From Actinernus sp. WN-2022 (taxonomy: Eukaryota; Cnidaria; Anthozoa; Actiniaria; Actinernidae), in assembly GCA_030867875.1 (NCBI GenBank), contig JAOWCC010001634.1, positions 54,222,021 to 54,286,020 on the forward strand: 64,000 nt of DNA. The letters run 5' to 3'. The notes beneath the pieces are model-generated. The model searched no databases. It saw nothing but the letters and a program-made list of their open reading frames with translations, and was not told the origin of the DNA. A program made the translations under genes and the position numbers. Positions 30,461 to 41,208 of the stretch are shown one piece after another. Positions within the stretch are counted from its first letter, which is position 1, and every line of letters starts with the position of its first letter.

Positions 30461-31622
30461 ACGTCAGACCACCTAATAAAAAGTAATTAAACCAGCTGAC
30501 CTAGTTCTGTGTTGTGCTGCGATCCTTGGAAGAGGAAACTTTACAGTGCGACTACAGTAACCGGGGCAACTTAGACAACGAGAACTAAACACATTGCAAA
30601 ACCAAAATAAAGCATTCCAAAGTACAACTCCTGCATATCCAAGCGATTTTCTTCATTCAAAAGACTTCGACTTCAAAACTAGTCTACTAAATTTGCCTTT
30701 TACCAGATCGAAGCTCTTGCTCGAGCAAGTTGAAATGCTATTGTCTTCTTACTCGGCCCTGATTGGTTCAAGTAACCGTAATTTGGAATGCTTTGTTTTC
30801 ATTCTACAATGTGATTCAGCAGGCATCCCAGACCTCCTATATTTCCTATATATCCTATGATTTGTATAGGATCCTATAAAGAGCCTATATTTCAAGAAAT
30901 CCTCCTATATTTCCTATAAATAGGATGTATGCTGAGTGATACATTTATATTTTGCACTTTTTAGCATTTTTGTTGCGAATTAACAAAAGCAAAATTATTT
31001 CCTATCAATTTAAAAAAACAGGTTTGATCAAACACATTAAAAGTTCACATGTTTTAAAAATTGTGTGTTTATTGTTTGAAAGCTATTTTAGCTCCTATAA
31101 AGTGCCTATATTTTGGAAAAAAAATCCTATATTTTCCTATATTTAGAACTTGCACAGCCTATATTTCCTATCAAATTTGTCCAAAAAGTGGCTGGGATGT
31201 ATGTGATTGGTTCTTGTGATCTAAGTGGCCCTGGTTACAGTAGTCACACTAAGTTCTTTCAGTTCTCCAAAAGAGTGGGCTTTTCAGAAACCATTGAACC
31301 TGGAGTATTGAGCCGATGTTGTCAAAACCGGTTTAGTTAAAAGCACATTTCACTGGTTTCTCAGGTGTCAATCAAAAGGAATTAGTCTGGCATGGAAGTG
31401 AGATTCATTTTTGGGGCGCCAAGAGGTTCTCATCGCTTCGCTTCTCGCTGACTTTGGCTTAGAGAGGACATATTAGAACCTCTGGCATCCAGGGTAATAT
31501 TCCCCTGCAAAGGACAAAGAAAGTGAGGTGTAATAGATAGTTGCAGTTTAAAAAACACTTCAGGTTAAATTTGTCCAAACTAGTTTATTTTTATGAGGGG
31601 CCAAACAAGTCAAAAGTCTTGC
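30461..31622. other. No gene seen; CCTATA-rich tract
   Basis: I see no supported gene. Between about 30,830 and 31,165 the sequence is full of diverged CCTATATTTCCTATA units, an old simple satellite. The open frame at 30,594-30,860 (NKAFQSTTPAYPSDF) has no family I recognise. Confidence 0.45.
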
Positions 31623-31624
31623 CG

Positions 31625-31915
31625 GTTGAATTTATTTATATGACGTTTGGATTTATTTATATGACGTTTGAATTTATTTATATGACGTTTGAATTTATTT
31701 ATATGATCATTTAATTTATTTATATGTGACGTTTGAATTAATTTTTATGGTCTTTGAATTTATTTATATGACGTTTGAATTTATTTATATGGTCTTTGAA
31801 TTTATTTATATGACGTTTGAATTTATTTTTCGGTGATACCTTGATTAATTTTTATGGTCTTTGAATTTATTTGTATGACATTTGAATTAGTTTTTATGGT
31901 CTTTGAATTTTCATT
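31625..31915 (+). repeat. 21-base minisatellite
   Basis: Units of GAATTTATTTATATGACGTTT and variants (GGTCTTT in place of GACGTTT) repeat about a dozen times. The same units in inverted orientation appear at about 39,020-39,085. Confidence 0.85.
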
Positions 31916-32252
31916 ACATGATGCCTTGCACGCCCAACAGGATTCAGATACAGCTGTCTTAGCATAGGAGCATGCGTTACAAGGGGTGATGTAATGGCGG
32001 ACGAAGGAGCACAAGGAAATTTTTCTCGTTAAACAATAGCGTGCAATGAGGCGTTAGATGCCATAAGCTCGATTAATTCTTCAGAAGTGAGAAGCATCGA
32101 GTTGGATTTGGTTCAAGTTCACTGAATAGAAGTGTGCCCAGTGTGGGAAATGAAATTGCTAGCTTCGCGATCGGGACCTAACCCTTCAACATGTGGCAGA
32201 CCATCTACATCTACATTTATTACTGGACAACGCTTACGCATCGAGTCCAGGA
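31845..32252. repeat. Left arm of long inverted repeat
   Basis: About 400 bases that reappear inverted at 38,572-39,090: shared blocks include GATGCCTTGCACGCCCAACA, ACAGCTGTCTTAGC, AGCATCGAGTTGGATTTGG and GGACAACGCTTACGCATCGA. The right arm is about 110 bases longer through small insertions. Confidence 0.85.
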
Positions 32253-33300
32253 GCACGATAATTTTTTATAATTTTATAATTTTAATAATTTATATAGCGC
32301 TTAATTTATAAAAATATATTCTAAAGCGCTTTACATGAACTATGATTATAATAAATATAAAAATGTTAAGCTTTATATAAAAAAGACATTCTTGAGTTAA
32401 AAGTATCTAAAATAAAATATTTCAATGTTACACTCGTTCTCAATAACACGTGCAGGTTTCGAAACGAAACTCCTGACTTCGAAGTCGTTTCTGGTGGATG
32501 TCAATCAAACGGTTTCCATGGAGTTTGAAGTGAACCGTTGTGTGAGTAAATTCGGGAAACTAGCATTTTATAAACATGGCAAAGTCTTTCCCAAAGTCGC
32601 TTAGATGGAGAGTAATCATGCTTAGAGCCAAGGGTTTGCAAAATAGGGAAATCACATAAACTTTATGTGTGAGCGAGCGGTTTGTGTATAAGATCAAAAT
32701 AGGGAAATCGCATAAACTTTATGTGTGAGCGAGCGGTTTGTGTATAAGATCAAAATAGGGAAATCGCATAAACTTTATGTGTGAGCGAGCGGTTTGTGTA
32801 TAAGATCAAAATAGGGAAATCGCATAAACGTTATGTGTGATCATGAGCGAGCGGTTTGTGTATAAGATCAAAATAGGGAAATCGCATAAACTTTATGTGT
32901 GAGCGAGCGGTTTGTGTATAAAAAATCTGATTGTTTATATAGCTTCAAAGGTCTTGGAAAAAGAATTATAGTTATTTTTATTCATCCAGTTGCAGATATG
33001 CTCCTTATAAGAGGTTTTATCGAGCAATACCCTCGAGCTCTACCTTGACGAGCTCCAGTCATGGATTTCGACAGGGCAAATTATTTTTTTCAAACTCTCA
33101 GGACATGGATTATCGGCTGACATTTCGGTGAGGAATTCAAGCAAAAAACAATCGTTTTTCGGCTTAGTATCCGCCATTTCTCTACCTATGTCGCCTCAAA
33201 TTACTTACGATTCCGTTGACCTCCTACACTATTTATGTTTCCTCCACATCTGGGAGTTGTATGGCGACGTTTTCGTAGTATTATTTAGCATGCAGACCAG
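32253..33300. other. LINE 3'-end-like debris and minisatellite
   Basis: 32,260-32,420 is AT-rich with TATAGCGC and GCGCTTTACATGAAC, typical of cnidarian LINE 3' untranslated ends. About 32,431-32,520 is an inverted copy of the 3' untranslated text at about 33,310-33,400. A 56-base minisatellite follows. No gene. Confidence 0.5.
32639..32926 (+). repeat. 56-base minisatellite, five copies
   Basis: Units beginning AAAATAGGGAAATC start about every 56 bases from 32,639; the fourth copy has a 6-base insertion (GATCAT). Each unit contains the small inverted repeat CATAAACTTTATG. Confidence 0.88.
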
Positions 33301-33421
33301 TGTTGCCATAGAAATATAGTTGAGTGACATCCACCAAATTGACGTTTTCCGTCGGAAATTCAATCTCGAACCTGCACGTGTTATTGAGAACGAGTGTAAT
33401 AACAGTGTATATATATGTAGA

Positions 33422-33671
33422 CTAACATTTAAAAGCAATTCTGAAAAAATGAGTTTTGAGATTGGACTTAAAAGAGTCAACAGAACCACTCTCGCGGACA
33501 GTCAGCGGAAGAGCATTACAGACCTTAGGAGCAGAATAAATAAAGGCGCGATCACCAAAAGTATTGCACCTCGTCCGGGGGACCTCTAGGAGGAGCTGAT
33601 CATCATAAGTGCGGAGGGCATAGCGCCCCTGAGTCTTAACTCGCACCAGTTCAGTCAGATAAAGCGGAGCC
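33422..33671 (-). pseudogene. LINE A ORF2, last segment
   Basis: The C-terminal end of the LINE A reverse transcriptase protein: APLYLTELVRV, then RTRCNTFGDRAFIYSAPKVC and a stop at 33,422. It is separated from the rest of the frame by the nested LINE B fragment, whose insertion point lies between YKALKGK (near 34,590) and this piece. Confidence 0.75.
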
Positions 33672-34590
33672 AACAACAACAACAATTTATTGTACCCTTT
33701 GAAAGTACAACAGTTATATGTGTTTAAAAGTTTAAAATAAATATAATTAGGGTACTGGCTTCCAGAAATAACCTTAAGGGGCTAAAAATGCCAGGAAGCC
33801 AGTTTAAATAGAATAATTATAATTACAAGGTCGGAAGAAAGCAAGGGGTACACACACAACGTAAACTATGTTAACATACCACACATACACACGCAGACAA
33901 AAACAGCAGTAAACACACATACACACAGATCTACACAAATGTTATAATAAAATAATCTTCGAGAGCATAAATAGTATTAAAATTCGGGAGAAAAAAGATC
34001 AAAACAGTTTTATCAACTTTAGAAGTGGTAGAAGAAATATCTTTAATATTTCTCCACTAAATCACTTTTAAACTTTTCTTTAAATTTTGAAAACGAAAAC
34101 GATTTCATGTTTTTATCCATAGAATTCCATATTTTAGATCCTTGAAATCTGATGTTAAATATACCGTAATTCGTTCTTGCTTTAGGAAGGTAATAACACT
34201 GTTTTGATGCAGATCTTGTATTATGGCTATGGATTCTATCAATTGGAGTAAAGAACTTTTTAAAAACTGAAGGTAATAGTTGATGGTAAAATTTAAACAT
34301 AAAAGATGCGATATGGAAAGTGACGAGATCGAGTAACTTAATTATATTCAATGACTTAAATAAAGGACTTGAGTGTTCATCGAATTTAGAAAAAGTTATA
34401 ATACGCATAGCTTTTTTTTGCAGAAGAAAAAGTGGTTGTAGAGTGGAGGGGTATGTATTACCCCAAACAATTATTCCATATGTTAAAAAGGGATAAATCA
34501 GAGCATAATAAAGATTAATTAAAATATTAATATGAACGTAATACCGTAATTTAGACAGGATACCAACCTTGCCTTTGAGAGCTTTGTAAA
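33672..34590 (-). mobile_element. 5'-truncated LINE B nested in LINE A
   Basis: Codes the C-terminal end of a different LINE reverse transcriptase: INLYYALIYPFLTYGIIVWG, LFLLQKKAMRIITF, HNTRSASKQCYYLP and FQGSKIWNS, with a stop at 34,043, then a 3' untranslated end of about 370 bases. Its tail is a run of TTG triplets (AACAACAACAA on the plus strand at about 33,673-33,687). The 5' truncation falls at about 34,590. The open frame 34,043-34,909 is a chimera of both LINEs. Confidence 0.75.
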
Positions 34591-34594
34591 CCAA

Positions 34595-36643
34595 GAGAGC
34601 GATCTTGAATTGGATTCGGAATTGCACTGGTAACCAGTGTAGTAGCATCAGAGATGGCGTGATATGCGCAAACCGAGGCACGTGACACGTAATACGCGCA
34701 GCTGCATTTAACACTCGCTGTAATCGATCAATCTGGTATTGCGGAATGCCATACAATAATGAGTTGGAATAGTCAAGATGAGAAGTCACAAACGCATGAA
34801 TCAGAGTCTTGGTTGATTCCTCAGATAAAAAATTCCTGATTTGCCGTATGTTATACAGACCTCGAAACGCTTTGCTACACACCTTACCGACGTGTACTTT
34901 CATAGTCATAGAGCCATCAAACCACGCCCCAAGTTACGCACGGAGCTAGCTGGCTTGATTTCGGAGGCACCTACATGGATGTTGTCAATGTTGACCTTGC
35001 ATAATTGTTGTCGAGATCCAATAATTAGAAACTCAGTCTTGTTGTCATTTAGCATGAGTTGATGACTGGCCATCCATAGTTGAATGTCAGTGATACAAGC
35101 CTCCATAGCTCTTACAGCCCCATCCTGCGACGCACAGGAACCAGGGCGAAATGACATGTACAGCTGCGTATCGTCAGCGTAGCTCTGAACAGATGGTAAA
35201 TGTCTCTTGACAATGTGAAATAGGCGAGAAGCATGCATTATAAAGAGTATAGGACCAAGACAGCTTCCTCAGTTGAGGAACTCCACTAGAGAGATCAAAG
35301 TCCCTAGACTGTTTCTGGTTGATGAAAACGCGCTGTTTCCTGGCAGCCAGAAAAGATGTGAGCCAGCAGAGAGCTTTGTCAGTAATTCCAAAATCATTCT
35401 CCAGAATGTTTCCCATGATGCCGTGATCAATGGTGTCGAACGCCGCGCTAAGGTCCAATAGAACCAGGAGAGTGACTTCCTGTCTATCCATGTTCATTAG
35501 AACATCATTGTGAACTCTGAGTAACGCAGTTTCAGTTGAATGATACTGTCGGTATGATGACTGGTTGGTTGGGAGAGGAGCATTTTCATTACAATGTCCA
35601 AGAAGCTGTGGAATGACTGCCCTCTCCGCCGTTTTTGATACAAAAGGCAGGCTACTCACAGGTCGAAAACTATTGAAGACAAGCTCCAGTCCCAACTTCT
35701 TGAGCAGTGGAACAATGAGCGCAAGCTTCCAGTTCTCAGGAACACAACCACTATCCAACGACGAGTTAATCATCTGCATAATAATTGGAACGAGTTCATG
35801 AGTACACTTCTTCACTAGCCAGGTAGGGATCGGATCGAGGTAACAACTGGCATTAGATGCAGACATTATTAAATCACGCACTTCATCGTCAGAGACTGGG
35901 ACGAACCTCGTAAGCTTGACTGTAGGGGAGGGGATTGCAATGGATGGTGGCTGCACAGCGCAACTTTCAATGTTCTCCTTGATAAGCGCAATTTTGCGAC
36001 AAAAATATTCGCCAAAATCATCTGCAAGCTGCTGCGGGCTGGCGTGAGGCGGAAGTAGATTATCTGTACGTACTTTAGAGAGAGAGTTCACAACTCGGAA
36101 GAGCTTCTTGGAATCGCCCGCGCATTCATGTATAAGGCCGGAGTAATGTTCTTTCTTCGCCTGTTTGAGAATAGCACTATACTCGTAGCATGCCCTCTTA
36201 TACGCAGAGATATCAGAGGGAAGATTGTTTTTTCTCATTCTTTTCTCAAGTTTTCTACGCTTAGCCTTCAGCTTCTTAAGTTCTTCACTAAACCATGCGA
36301 CTCTAGGTCGGACAACTAGAACCTTGCGCTGCAACGGAGCATGCTTGTCCAGAATAGACCGCAAGACGCGATCATAGTTTGCCGCGAGCTCATTACTAGG
36401 GAGACTGTAAAGTTCCGAAGCAATGATGTCATCCTTAAAAGCTGCCAAGTCAATCTGCTTCCATTTGCGGTAGACCACCTCTTTGACTGTAACTGATGGA
36501 GACGGAATGGCTAGAGAACATTCAGCAAAGCAATGATCTGATAAAAATAACGAAGGATGAGGAGAAAGTACCATGACATCGTTAGATGACCGAGTGATTA
36601 TGAGATCAAGCCAATGACCAGATATTTGATTCGCAAACGCCAC
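34595..36643 (-). pseudogene. LINE A ORF2 reverse transcriptase region
   Basis: Reads from LDLIITRSSNDVMVLSPHPS (end of the endonuclease, SDHCFAECSL) through SFRPVSSLPFVSKTAERAV, DLSAAFDTIDH (motif A), SSGVPQ (motif B) and, after a frameshift near 35,240, QSYADDTQLYMSF (motif C). The thumb follows at 34,595-34,909 in another frame (FVTSHLDYSNSLLYGIP, LQRVLNAAARI, LLHWLPVQFRIQFKI). These are L2/CR1-group hallmarks. Catalytic Asp residues are retained, but the frame is broken at least twice. Confidence 0.8.
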
Positions 36644-36740
36644 GTGCTGTTCAAGTCCAAAAGTTGTAAAAGGTCTGCAAAGTTCTTAGCTTCCGCATCC
36701 GATGGATCATCCATATGGAAGATAAAATCTCCAGCAATGA

Positions 36741-37994
36741 CTAACACCTAACAATACTCTCAAGATAGACCGTGAACTCTTGAAAGAATACACTGGCCGT
36801 AACAGGGTGCGCCTCAGAATAGGGCGGGCGATATACAATGATGAACTTTGTAGTACGGCCATGCGCAGTAAGATTCCACTCAGAGATTTCAAATGATTGT
36901 CTCTGTCTTCCTTCAACTAAGTTAATTGTGAAGGTTTCACGAAAACAGATCCCTGTTCCACCGCCTGATCTCCCCGAATGTCTCGAAACATTCCTGAACA
37001 AGTACCCTTGAGGGGAGAGTGCAGCAAAGGTGACGGTATCATCCTCATGAAGCCAGGTTTCCGTAACTACACAAACATCGAGTTTGTTGTCAATAACATG
37101 ATCTGAGAAAACTTCGGTCTTATTTCTCAAGGATCTAGCGTTCACATTCCCAAACATAAGAGACTTCTTCAGAGGCGCTGGTTGTAAATTTCGCCCGACG
37201 GAAACAGGATTTTGAAGATTCCGTCCGCGACCCGGTTCCCGTGGGATAACAACTTGTCCCGCAGGTGATGAAGAGCCCACGGGATCCGCGCGATCACTAA
37301 AGGTCGTGCTGGCTGTGGAATAGGCCTGCGAAAAATCCCGAGGGATATCCGCATCTCGTGCTTGAGGTGTCGAGGAGGAAGGCGTCTGGTCTCGCGTCGG
37401 TTCCAGTGGGCAATCATGCGTATTTTCGTCAGGAATGTCGGTGTTTTCATTACCACTCGCAGAGGTGACAATTTGAATATTTAATAAGCCGGTCGAGATC
37501 TTATGCAAATGTCCTCCATTTCGAAGCTCATTGTTTGACAATGTTGGGAAAGAAGTTCCAGTCGAGACTAGGTCGCGTTGTAGAGATTGACTGCAGGCGA
37601 ATAAAGCTTTCTCCTTCCTCCGACCAGAACTGCAACCTCGACGAGTGGGTCTTGACTTTGATATCCCAAACTGACACAAAGAACGCCAGGTGCAAGACTT
37701 GAGCGAATCTCTTGGCATCGATGCTAAAAGTGCCGTGAGAGTCGATCTTGAATACATCGAGCACGATAGTGCATAAAGATATAGTAATAATACCTGATCC
37801 TGAAACAAGTGTTGTTCCAACGCATTCCAATCGTATAAAACTTGAAAATAGAGGACTGGTTTAGTAGTCTTGGAGTGCAGTGGAATTGCTGCGATTAGCA
37901 ATCTGAAAGAAGCTACCAAAACAAGATATGCTTTTCGAATTTCCAAAGGTAAGGAGGATGGATCCTGGATATACTTGGGTACTATATCTTGCAA
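36741..37994 (-). pseudogene. LINE A N-terminal region and endonuclease
   Basis: A 417-codon frame. The first 45 or so residues include a hydrophobic stretch (KAYLVLVASFRLLIAAIP). A Ser/Thr/Pro-rich segment follows, then the endonuclease from FGNVNARSLRNKTEVFSDHV through VVTETWLHEDDTVT, RSGGGTGIC and FIIVYRPPYS. Coding continues one frame over after 36,741 (the GDFIF motif is seen near 36,720) and reaches the next open frame at 36,643. Confidence 0.7.
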
Positions 37995-38600
37995 TCGTTT
38001 ATAATACGAATATAAAAATATTATAACCCATAAAATTCTCCTAACTCACACAGTCACAATGCCATTAACTCATCACATGCTCATGGATCTGTCAGAATTA
38101 ATTTTGTTAATCCAATTGTGAATTTGGATCAAAAATTAAACTCTAAGTAGTACAGGTGTAGTTAGTCGTTCTATGAATGATTTGGTCTCGAAAATGGATA
38201 TGTTTGGGTTACACTTTTAGGTTTGTATGAAGAAAATGAATTATAACGAATCAATTGCAAATGGCATTAATAATAACAATTCATGTCATTTTTCTATACG
38301 AACCTTCAACCAATCACAGCACACTTTCTATGGGTTATACTGATATTTTTATATTCGTATATATTATAAACTATTGCAAGATATAGTACTCAAGTAGATC
38401 CAACCTCCTTACGAAAAGCATATCTTGTTTTGGTAGCTGCTTTCGGATTGCTAATTGCGGCAATTCCTGTGAACTCCAAGCCCAATTAAACGGTAACTCA
38501 TGAACCACTAAACCTCTTTTTTTCAAGTTTTATACAGGTCAGGTATTATTACTAGATCTTTGTGCACTATCGTGCTCGATGTGCACTATCGTGCTGCTGG
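37730..38600. repeat. Imperfect inverted repeat at 5' end of LINE A
   Basis: Sequence at 37,730-38,040 is mirrored, with substitutions and small gaps, at about 38,330-38,600, leaving a unique centre of about 290 bases. Shared blocks include AGTAATAATACCTGA, AAGCATATCTTGTTTTGGTA and ATACGAATATAAAAATAT. Both arms encode the same short hydrophobic peptide on opposite strands (KAYLVLVA followed by LLIAAIP). Confidence 0.75.
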
Positions 38601-39090
38601 ACTCGATGCGTAAGCGTTGTCCAGTAATAAATATAGATGGTCTGCCACATTTTGAAGGGTAAGGCCCAGATCGCAAAGCTAGTTCAGATTAAAATTGAGG
38701 TCTAGGCGCTGCGATGGAAAACATCTGGCAATTTCATTTCCCACGCTGGACACACTTGTATTCAGTGAACTTGAACCAAATCCAACTCGATGCTTCTGAC
38801 TTCCGAAGAATTCTGAAGAATTCTTCTGAAGAATGGCGTTTAACAAGAGCGTGCAATGAGGCATTAGACAGAGAGTTAATCTATACCGACACTTTGATAC
38901 GAGAAAGATTTCCTTGTGCTCCTTCGTCTGCCATTACATCACCCCTTGTAACGCATGCTCCTACGCTAAGACAGCTGTATCTGAAGCCTGTTGGGCGTGC
39001 AAGGCATCATGTAATGAAAATTCAAAGACCATAAAAACTAATTCAAACGTCATATAAATAAATTCAAAGACCATAAAAATTAATCAAGGT
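38572..39090. repeat. Right arm of long inverted repeat
   Basis: Inverted counterpart of 31,845-32,252. The open frame 38,714-39,034 (IWQFHFPRWTHLYSVNLN) lies wholly in this arm; the other arm carries only a broken version, and no family is recognised. Confidence 0.85.
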
Positions 39091-39619
39091 AGCTTAATCA
39101 CGTTTTTCCAAGCTTACGCTACGTAAGCAAGCGCTATGGTTTGATGAAATACTGGGAAATAAACACTTCCCCGACTACATCCATATATTTCCTACACGTA
39201 TATAACTCAACTACAATCGTTAAAAATACTTCCCTCAATAAACCACAGGGAGTCCAAGCACTGTTAATGCACTGAATCACAGGGAGCCCGGCGAGAGTAA
39301 ATATAAACTACATTAATGACTTTACTTTCATCCAAATTATATTTCACCACCGATAGAAACCGTTTCTTAAATAAAATTGAACTATATACTGGCTTTGAAA
39401 AACAAAACAATATTCCTCTGACGTTCCCCGTTATCTACGCTGTCAATAGTGGGTTCTTGTTGGTCTCATTCGCCATTTGTCCTTCTTGTCATCATCGTTA
39501 AAAGTCAGAACACACCTGAATATGTCTTGTTCAAACACGTATACCAAGTGTAAATATTTGATGGATAAGAAACATATGTTTGTAGTGATATACGGGCGTT
39601 AACGTTATTTAGGAATTCA

Positions 39620-39898
39620 GACAATCGTTGCCAAAAGGTGTTGGCACGATAACACAATTTTGGCTATATCATACTCTCATTAGATTTTATACGATTTTTT
39701 GCACCCCCTCCCCCCTACTCAATGTTGGGTCTTGATTTGTGCGACATCTCTCTCGCAAATTAAAAATATAAAACCAAATCACTAACTGACAACGCAACAT
39801 TGAACGGGGGAGAGGGGGAAGACCTGTGTTTTAATCATGTGAAGTTGTTGGAATGACAGAAAATGTGAATCGTGCCAACACTTTTGGCAACGATTGTA
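39620..39898. mobile_element. Foldback/MITE, about 280 bases
   Basis: The left end ACAATCGTTGCCAAAAGGTG continues to TTGGCACGAT and is mirrored at the right end (39,868-39,898) with a one-base difference. Inner GC-rich blocks (CCCCCTCCCCCCTACTCAAT and its counterpart near 39,805) are also inverted. No open frame. Confidence 0.75.
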
Positions 39899-39934
39899 GC
39901 TCTAAATACCTTAAATTAAAGAGCACCCGTTGAA

Positions 39935-40285
39935 AAGAAACTAGGTTGAAAAATAATCTAGGTTGAAAAAATGACCTAGGTTGAAATAATTAACTAGGTT
40001 GAAAACAATTAATTAGGTTGTATCAAAATAAACTAGGTTGAAAAAATAAACTAGTTTATTTTGGTTCAACCTACATGTAGTTTAGTTTTGTCCAAACCAG
40101 TTTATTTTGGTTCAACCTTGTTATTTTTTCAACCTAGTTTGTTTCTTATTATGAGGGGGAGGTAGAATACAAAACACCTGCTCAATTCTTTTTAGAATGT
40201 GCCCCCTAAAAAAAAACATTTTTTAGAATGATTGATATCAAACAAAAATAACCTAGGTTCAAAATATAAACTAGGTTAAAAGAAC
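39935..40285. repeat. AACTAGGTTGAAA satellite with orientation switch
   Basis: Roughly 19-20-base units of ACTAGGTTGAAAAAATAA repeat from about 39,940 to 40,055 and then appear inverted (TTTATTTTGGTTCAACCT) to about 40,140; two more forward units occur near 40,250-40,280. The switch makes a natural hairpin. Confidence 0.8.
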
Positions 40286-40460
40286 AAAGAAAACCGAGCC
40301 AATGCGATAAGGGAAGTTGTTGACCTAAAACTAACCAATCATAGCTTACGAAATAACTTAGCCATATATCAAATTAAAGTTGTATGCAGAACGCGTCTGT
40401 CTAAGATATTAGACATCTTAACATCGTTATCTAAGTAACTATCTTATTTGCAATCACACA

Positions 40461-40688
40461 GGTGGAAGAAGCGACATGTATCCAAACTTGCCTTTTATAC
40501 CCGGGAGTTTCCAACCACTTGGTCATGCTCCCAGTGCTGGGATACCCAGGGCCCGATTTGACCCCTTTGGTCCTATACCGGACATGGAAAACCGTCCAAC
40601 ACCAAGCAGACAACCGTTGCGGAGGGGTCAAGAAAGGAATTGGCGACGCGGTCCTTTCGAAGGCTTTTCTGATGGTAAAATGCCCTGA
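40461..40688 (+). pseudogene. Possible host exon resembling proteasome inhibitor PI31 C-terminus
   Basis: Preceded by a plausible splice acceptor (TTTGCAATCACACAG ending at 40,460). The frame begins GGRSDMYPNLPFIPG, is rich in Pro and Gly, and contains RARFDPFGPIP, which strongly recalls the GARFDPFGPI motif of PI31 (PSMF1). It ends at a TGA at 40,686-40,688. The tail after that motif does not show the usual final HbYX-like residues clearly. It may be a terminal exon of a host gene, a captured exon, or chance. No upstream exons were found. Confidence 0.35.
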
Positions 40689-40869
40689 ATAGCCCTTTGA
40701 AAAACGTGAATGAGGTGGAATAGTGAAGAAATAGAAGCGGTAATTTTGATGCCGTGCCAAGTAAAGCGAAGTCAAGCTAGGCAAACGCTTTCTCAAAGAT
40801 GACTGGTATTTTCGCTAGCTTCATAAAAAAAAAATCAAAACCAGGAACAACTCAGATGGTGAATTAACA

Positions 40870-40895
40870 TATCTATATATATATATATATATACA
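40870..40895. repeat. TA microsatellite at the array edge
   Basis: An (AT)n tract directly adjoining the 3' end of the leftmost Penelope-like unit. Insertion at or extension into short AT repeats is common for this class. Confidence 0.85.
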
Positions 40896-40927
40896 TATAG
40901 GAAGACGAATCAAACACACATAACTTT

Positions 40928-40967
40928 CTGTAACACTGTGTTTCACGCTTACGCGATCATCAGACAG
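40928..40967 (-). ncRNA. Hammerhead ribozyme motif, unit L1 3' end
   Basis: Same 40-base motif as at 47,124-47,163, on the minus strand, in the sense of the RT frame that ends at 41,209. It lies at the outer edge of the array. Confidence 0.6.
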
Positions 40968-41208
40968 GTATGTTTAATGAAGAATATACCGTTCCTAAAC
41001 ACTATATACGGGTAGCTAATTATAATTTCTATAGATTATGTCTTCTATTGTGTTTACATTCCTAAGGGGGCCGGGTTCTATTGTGTCATAATTTTTAAAA
41101 GCGGCTGGCTTTCATTGCAGTTTACATGAATTGTTAAGTTACCATTTCTATGGCGATTGGTTTCTATTATTTGCACGATAACAAGGCTAGTTTCTGTAAT
41201 TCTAAGTT

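Larger units (their letters stand above)
33310..37994 (-). mobile_element. L2/CR1-type LINE (LINE A), decayed and interrupted
   Basis: Minus-strand LINE with an N-terminal region from about 37,994, endonuclease, reverse transcriptase and C-terminal region, plus a 3' untranslated end to about 33,310. A second LINE fragment (33,672-34,590) is nested in its 3' coding part. The copy has several frameshifts. It lies inside a long inverted repeat (31,845-32,252 and 38,572-39,090). Confidence 0.8.
39091..40430. other. Non-coding interval with foldback and mirrored satellite
   Basis: No gene seen. It holds a foldback element (39,620-39,898) and a satellite in two opposite orientations (39,935-40,285). 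The rest is unremarkable AT-rich sequence. Confidence 0.5.

Noticed and set aside
32639..32926. CRISPR-like array
   Set aside because: The repeats are contiguous 56-base tandems without unique spacers, in a eukaryotic transposon-rich region.
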